From: UBA8437 sp003445035
GTDB taxonomy: Bacteria; Planctomycetota; Planctomycetia; Planctomycetales; Planctomycetaceae
Reading direction: 5' to 3'
Assembly (NCBI GenBank): GCA_937901285.1
Contig: CALCHI010000280.1
Span: 1 to 10,019 of the forward strand
Length of the DNA stretch: 10,019 nucleotides
Shown: in pieces, positions 7,400-10,019 of the stretch
How positions within the stretch are numbered: the first letter of the stretch is position 1
Layout of the letters: every line of letters starts with the position of its first letter
The notes under the pieces: model-generated
The model's input: only the letters and a program-made list of their open reading frames with translations
Database searches by the model: none
What the model was told of the DNA's origin: nothing
Translations under genes and position numbers: made by a program

Positions 7400-8750
7400 C
7401 CACGATGCCGTGACGTTTCATCTTCTTGTAGAGCGTCGTGCGATTGATGCCGAGTGAACGGGCCGACTGCTGGCGATTCCAGCCGTGAGCCTCAAGCGAC
7501 TCGACAATCAACTTTCTCTCGGGATCGGCCAGCGCCGACTTCAACTGGTTGGCCACCTCCGCCCGAGGCTCCTCGCGGCGAACCACCTCGGGCAGGTCAT
7601 CCAGACGAATCACCTCGCCCCGGCACAACACCACCGCCCGCTCGATCACGTTGACCAGTTCACGAACGTTCCCTGGCCAGTGGTACTCGCACAGGCACTC
7701 CATCGCCACCGGGTCCACATCGGCCACCGGCCGACCCAACTCGTTGGCAAACCGCTCACGGAACAATTCCACCAGGAGCGGGATGTCGATGGACCGACCA
7801 CGCAACGGTGGCTGGGTCAGGGTGATCACGTTGACCCGGTAATAGAGGTCCTCGCGGAACTCGCCCTCACTGACCAGCCCTTCCAGATCCTTGTTGGTTG
7901 CCACGATCAGCCGCACGTCGACCCGCTCGGTCCGACCGCCACCGACCGGTTCGAACTCCCGGTCCTGGATCGCTCGCAACAGCCGCACCTGCAGTGCCGG
8001 CGAAGCCGTGTCGATCTCGTCGAGGAACAACGTCCCACCATCGGCCTGGCGAAAACGGCCGGGTCGATCGCTGACCGCCCCGGTGAACGCCCCGGCCACG
8101 TGTCCGAACAATTCGCTCTCGAGCAACGTCTCGCTCAACGCGCCGCACGACACCTCGACAAACGGCCGGTCGCGACGGTCACTGTGATCGTGGATCGATC
8201 GGGCCGTCAATGTCTTCCCCGTGCCGCTCTCGCCCTGGACCAGGACGGTGGTCCGGGTGCGGGCCACCGTATCAACCAGTTCGAACAACTGCTGCATCCT
8301 CGGGTCGCGACCAATCAGCACCTTGCCCGCCGCCGATGGTTCGACCGGCGGCACGGAAACCATGTGCGGCCCGTCGATCCGGCGAGCCATCACCCGCGAC
8401 AACGACTCGGCCAACTGGTCGTCAACGACCGGCTTGGTCAGGTAGTCGTCGGCCCCGGCCCGCATCGCCTCAACCGCATTCTCGATCGTGCCGTATCCGG
8501 TCAACAGGATCACCGATGGACGCTTGCGCCGCCCCTGGCACCACCTCAACACGCTCAACCCGTCACCATCAGGCAGGTGAACATCACACAACACCACGTC
8601 GAATGACTGCTCACGCAACAGGCCAATCGCGGCTCCACAACTGCCGCTCGTCTCGGTCCGGTACCCGCGGGCACGAAGATCATCGGCCAGGAACTCACGG
8701 ACATCGCCGTCGTCCTCGACAACCAACAGGGATCCGGGTTGAGAAATCAT
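7386..8750 (-). CDS. Sigma-54-dependent response regulator, NtrC family
   Basis: This 454-residue protein has three domains. The receiver (about 7-122) carries the acidic pair D13-D14, phospho-acceptor D56 in LCDVHLPDGDG, T84 and K106. The AAA+ sigma-54 interaction domain (about 145-370) has Walker A GESGTGKT (173-180), the GAFTGA loop that contacts sigma-54 (220-225) and Walker B GGTLFLDE (238-245). The C-terminal Fis-type helix-turn-helix (about 412-450, GWNRQQSARSLGINRTTLYKK) should bind enhancer sites. When phosphorylated, such proteins oligomerise and drive open-complex formation by RNA polymerase-sigma-54. All key residues are present, so it should be active. I chose the ATG at 8750 because the receiver's first strand begins six residues later; the frame extends to a TTG at 8864, but that overlaps the predicted -10 box. 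No histidine kinase gene lies beside it here, so its partner and target genes are unknown. ZraR/AtoC-like names would be guesses. Confidence 0.95.
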   Translation of the reverse strand: MISQPGSLLVVEDDGDVREFLADDLRARGYRTETSGSCGAAIGLLREQSFDVVLCDVHLPDGDGLSVLRWCQGRRKRPSVILLTGYGTIENAVEAMRAGADDYLTKPVVDDQLAESLSRVMARRIDGPHMVSVPPVEPSAAGKVLIGRDPRMQQLFELVDTVARTRTTVLVQGESGTGKTLTARSIHDHSDRRDRPFVEVSCGALSETLLESELFGHVAGAFTGAVSDRPGRFRQADGGTLFLDEIDTASPALQVRLLRAIQDREFEPVGGGRTERVDVRLIVATNKDLEGLVSEGEFREDLYYRVNVITLTQPPLRGRSIDIPLLVELFRERFANELGRPVADVDPVAMECLCEYHWPGNVRELVNVIERAVVLCRGEVIRLDDLPEVVRREEPRAEVANQLKSALADPERKLIVESLEAHGWNRQQSARSLGINRTTLYKKMKRHGIVAPAH

Positions 8751-8863
8751 GAGCTTCGGTACTGTCGGGAAGGCTTCGGGAGGCGTTGACCGGGGAGATT
8801 TGGAGGGATGATGACGATCGCAAGGTAAAGAACGGAGGACCATCCCGGACAGCCCATCCCCCA

Positions 8864-8892
8864 ACGATAGGTCACATCCGGGGTGTGGTCAA
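8864..8892 (-). promoter_or_regulatory. Candidate sigma-70-like promoter of the response-regulator gene
   Basis: On the minus strand, TTGACC (plus 8887-8892) and TATCGT (plus 8864-8869) are separated by exactly 17 bp. They match the -35 at five and the -10 at four of six positions. Transcription would begin near 8857, leaving a leader of about 107 nt before the ATG at 8750. This supports the shorter protein start. Confidence 0.45.
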
Positions 8893-8900
8893 AAAACCAC
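8885..8900. promoter_or_regulatory. Short inverted repeat over the -35 box, possible operator
   Basis: GTGGT (8885-8889) and ACCAC (8896-8900) form a five-base inverted repeat around an A-rich centre. It covers the -35 box of the minus-strand promoter candidate, where a repressor or autoregulator could act. Five bases per arm is short enough to be chance. Confidence 0.2.
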
Positions 8901-8915
8901 GTCAAGGACACAAAC

Positions 8916-8945
8916 TTGACCCCCCTTGGACGGCTCAACTAGACT
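8916..8945 (+). promoter_or_regulatory. Candidate promoter for the metallophosphoesterase/YidC-like operon
   Basis: TTGACC (8916-8921) and TAGACT (8940-8945) are spaced by 18 bp and match consensus at five and four of six positions. Transcription would start near 8952, giving a leader of about 75 nt before the start codon at 9028. Its -35 box mirrors that of the divergent response-regulator promoter. Confidence 0.4.
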
Positions 8946-8946
8946 C

Positions 8947-8966
8947 GGGGTTTGCCCCCCTTTTTT
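8947..8966 (+). terminator. Short GC hairpin followed by six T residues, attenuator-like
   Basis: GGGG (8947-8950), a TTTG loop and CCCC (8955-8958), two more C and then six T (8961-8966) look like a very short intrinsic terminator. It lies just after the plus-strand promoter candidate and before the gene, so it is not where a normal terminator is expected. A four-base stem is weak, and the predicted start site near 8952 would fall inside it, so attenuation is uncertain. Confidence 0.25.
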
Positions 8967-9027
8967 CGGTCAGTGGCAGCGCATCCAAACGGAATCCCCG
9001 CGGGCCGCGACCAGTCGAGTGTCTTTC

Positions 9028-9828
9028 GTGCGCAGAGCTCTTATCAGCGACATCCACGGCAACCTCGAAGCCCTCGAGGCCGTGCTGGCACATATCGAGA
9101 CGCAGTCGGTCGAGGAGATCTACTGCCTGGGAGACATCGTTGGCTACGGACCCAACCCCCGGGAGTGCATCGACCGGGTGACCAGGTGTGCCGTCTGCCT
9201 GCTGGGCAACCACGACCAGGGCGCGTTGTTCGATCCCGAGGGATTCAACGCCGGAGCCGAACGGGCCATCTTCTGGACTCGCAAACAACTCGAGTCCGGA
9301 GACCGCGAAGGCAACGAACAACGCTGGGATTTCCTCGGTGAACTCCCCCGGGTCCACCGTGAACCGGGACTGATGTTCGTCCACGGCTCGGCCCGCAACC
9401 CACTCAACGAATACGTCTTTCCCGAAGACATCTACAACCAGAGAAAGATGGAGCGGATCTTCTCGCTCGTCGAACGCTACTGCTTCCAGGGACACACCCA
9501 CATTCCCGGTGTCTTCACCGAGGGCCTGGACTTCATCTCGCCCGAAGAATGTGATTTCGTCTACACGCTCGGTGACTCCAAGGCCCTGGTCAACGTCGGC
9601 TCGGTCGGCCAGCCCAGGAACGGAGACTCACGCGGTTCCTACGTCGTGCTCACCGACGAACCCGCCGAAGAGGGAGGAGACGCCGAAGTCTCTGATGGTG
9701 GACAACCCGGGGCGGTGCGGGTCGAATTTCAGCGGGTCGAGTACAACCTCGAGACCACCGTCGAAAAGATCTACGCCATCCCCGATCTCGACAACTTTCT
9801 CGGAGATCGACTGCGGGACGGCCGATAA
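9028..9828 (+). CDS. Calcineurin-like metallophosphoesterase
   Basis: This 266-residue protein carries the complete dinuclear-metal motif set of the calcineurin-like phosphoesterase superfamily: D8-x-H10 in ISDIHGN, GD36 in CLGDIVGYGPNP, GNHD (60-63), H119 in VHGS and GHTH (155-158). Such enzymes hydrolyse phosphomonoesters or phosphodiesters using two metal ions; the substrate cannot be told from sequence. No signal peptide or membrane segment is seen, so it is probably cytoplasmic. A Glu/Gly-rich, variable loop (about 213-230) sits before the last strands. I chose the GTG at 9028 because it places the start two residues before the usual RALISDIHGN opening. GTG at 9019 is equally possible, and the longer TTG start at 8926 would lie upstream of the predicted transcription start. 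No strong Shine-Dalgarno is present. Its stop is 3 bp before the next gene, so the pair is likely co-transcribed and perhaps translationally coupled. Confidence 0.88.
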   Translation: MRRALISDIHGNLEALEAVLAHIETQSVEEIYCLGDIVGYGPNPRECIDRVTRCAVCLLGNHDQGALFDPEGFNAGAERAIFWTRKQLESGDREGNEQRWDFLGELPRVHREPGLMFVHGSARNPLNEYVFPEDIYNQRKMERIFSLVERYCFQGHTHIPGVFTEGLDFISPEECDFVYTLGDSKALVNVGSVGQPRNGDSRGSYVVLTDEPAEEGGDAEVSDGGQPGAVRVEFQRVEYNLETTVEKIYAIPDLDNFLGDRLRDGR

Positions 9829-9831
9829 GTC

Positions 9832-10019
9832 ATGGACGAATTCCGCCGACTCCTGCTGTTCCTGGTCCTCTCGATCGCGCTGCTGTTCCTCTGGAATACG
9901 GTAAGAGTTCGTCCCGACAATCGTGGGCAGAACGCGAATCAGCCGGACACCAAGCCGGACACCAAGCCGGACACCAAGCCGGACACCAAGCCGGACACCA
10001 AGCCGGACACCAAGCCGGA
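9832..10019 (+). CDS. yidC: Probable membrane protein insertase YidC, N-terminal fragment (runs off window)
   Basis: Only the first 62 codons are inside the window. The ATG at 9832 follows the metallophosphoesterase stop by 3 bp. The fragment starts MDEFRRLLLFLVLSIALLFLWNTV, a short charged head followed by one hydrophobic segment (about residues 6-24), and then enters a Pro-Asp-Thr-Lys repeat. Gram-negative-type YidC begins with such a single N-terminal membrane helix, a flexible Pro-rich linker and a large periplasmic domain, and YidC inserts and folds inner-membrane proteins with or without SecYEG. The family call rests on this topology and on my recollection of planctomycete YidC N-termini; none of the conserved YidC core is visible. 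Other membrane-anchored proteins with a repetitive linker are possible. That a membrane-anchored gene starts here is much surer than the name. Confidence 0.55.
   Translation, partial: MDEFRRLLLFLVLSIALLFLWNTVRVRPDNRGQNANQPDTKPDTKPDTKPDTKPDTKPDTKP
9943..10019 (+). repeat. Perfect 12-bp tandem repeat encoding PDTK, running off the window
   Basis: Six complete, base-identical copies of CCGGACACCAAG run from 9943 to 10014, with five bases of a seventh before the edge. Each encodes Pro-Asp-Thr-Lys, just after the membrane helix of the YidC-like protein. The period is a multiple of three, so slippage would change linker length without breaking the frame. The true copy number is unknown because the array continues outside the window. 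Confidence 0.95.

Noticed and set aside
7485..8606. A 373-codon open frame on the plus strand opposite the response regulator
   Set aside because: The opposite strand encodes an intact NtrC-family protein with all key motifs; this frame is a shadow rich in Gln, His and Arg.
8751..8864. N-terminal extension of the response regulator to a TTG at 8864
   Set aside because: The receiver domain begins right after the ATG at 8750, and the extension overlaps a plausible -10 box.

Overview
The window looks like a piece of a Planctomycetota chromosome (Planctomycetaceae-like). This is inferred from GC-rich coding with weak or absent Shine-Dalgarno sites, a PilM fused to a transmembrane and extracytoplasmic C-terminal half, a very large GH38-like protein of a type I associate with planctomycetes, and strongly Pro/Ala/Gly-rich repeat tails. 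No species can be named from the sequence alone. There are no RNA genes, insertion sequences, CRISPR arrays or prophage genes that I can see; this is ordinary chromosome with several odd details.

Layout. (1) 1-3170, minus strand: a two-gene type IV pilus/secretion unit. The upstream gene (3170-930) encodes PilM with a PilN/PilO-like C-terminal extension ending in nine-residue repeats. The downstream gene (846 to beyond the left edge) encodes a single-pass membrane protein with a glycine-rich tail, probably an inner-membrane platform partner. (2) 3171-3565: a 395-bp divergent intergenic region with only weak promoter candidates. (3) 3566-7389, plus strand: a 1040-residue GH38/GH57-fold protein whose expected catalytic nucleophile position reads Arg, followed after 35 bp by cytidylate kinase (cmk). 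(4) 7386-8750, minus strand: an NtrC-type sigma-54-dependent response regulator, convergent with cmk; the two stop codons share one CTAG. (5) 8751-9027: a divergent promoter region with two back-to-back sigma-70-like promoters. (6) 9028 to the right edge, plus strand: a calcineurin-like metallophosphoesterase and, 3 bp later, the start of a membrane protein that is probably YidC, with a perfect 12-bp tandem repeat encoding PDTK running off the window.

How the genes work together: the two left genes very likely form one envelope machine. cmk is housekeeping nucleotide metabolism. The response regulator has no adjacent kinase here. The metallophosphoesterase and YidC-like genes are probably co-transcribed. 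The most notable observations are the GH38-like protein with an apparently replaced nucleophile, the PilM fusion with a duplicated repeat block, the shared stop codons inside an imperfect palindrome, and the paired -35 boxes in the divergent promoter region. I found no convincing new defence or mobile system.
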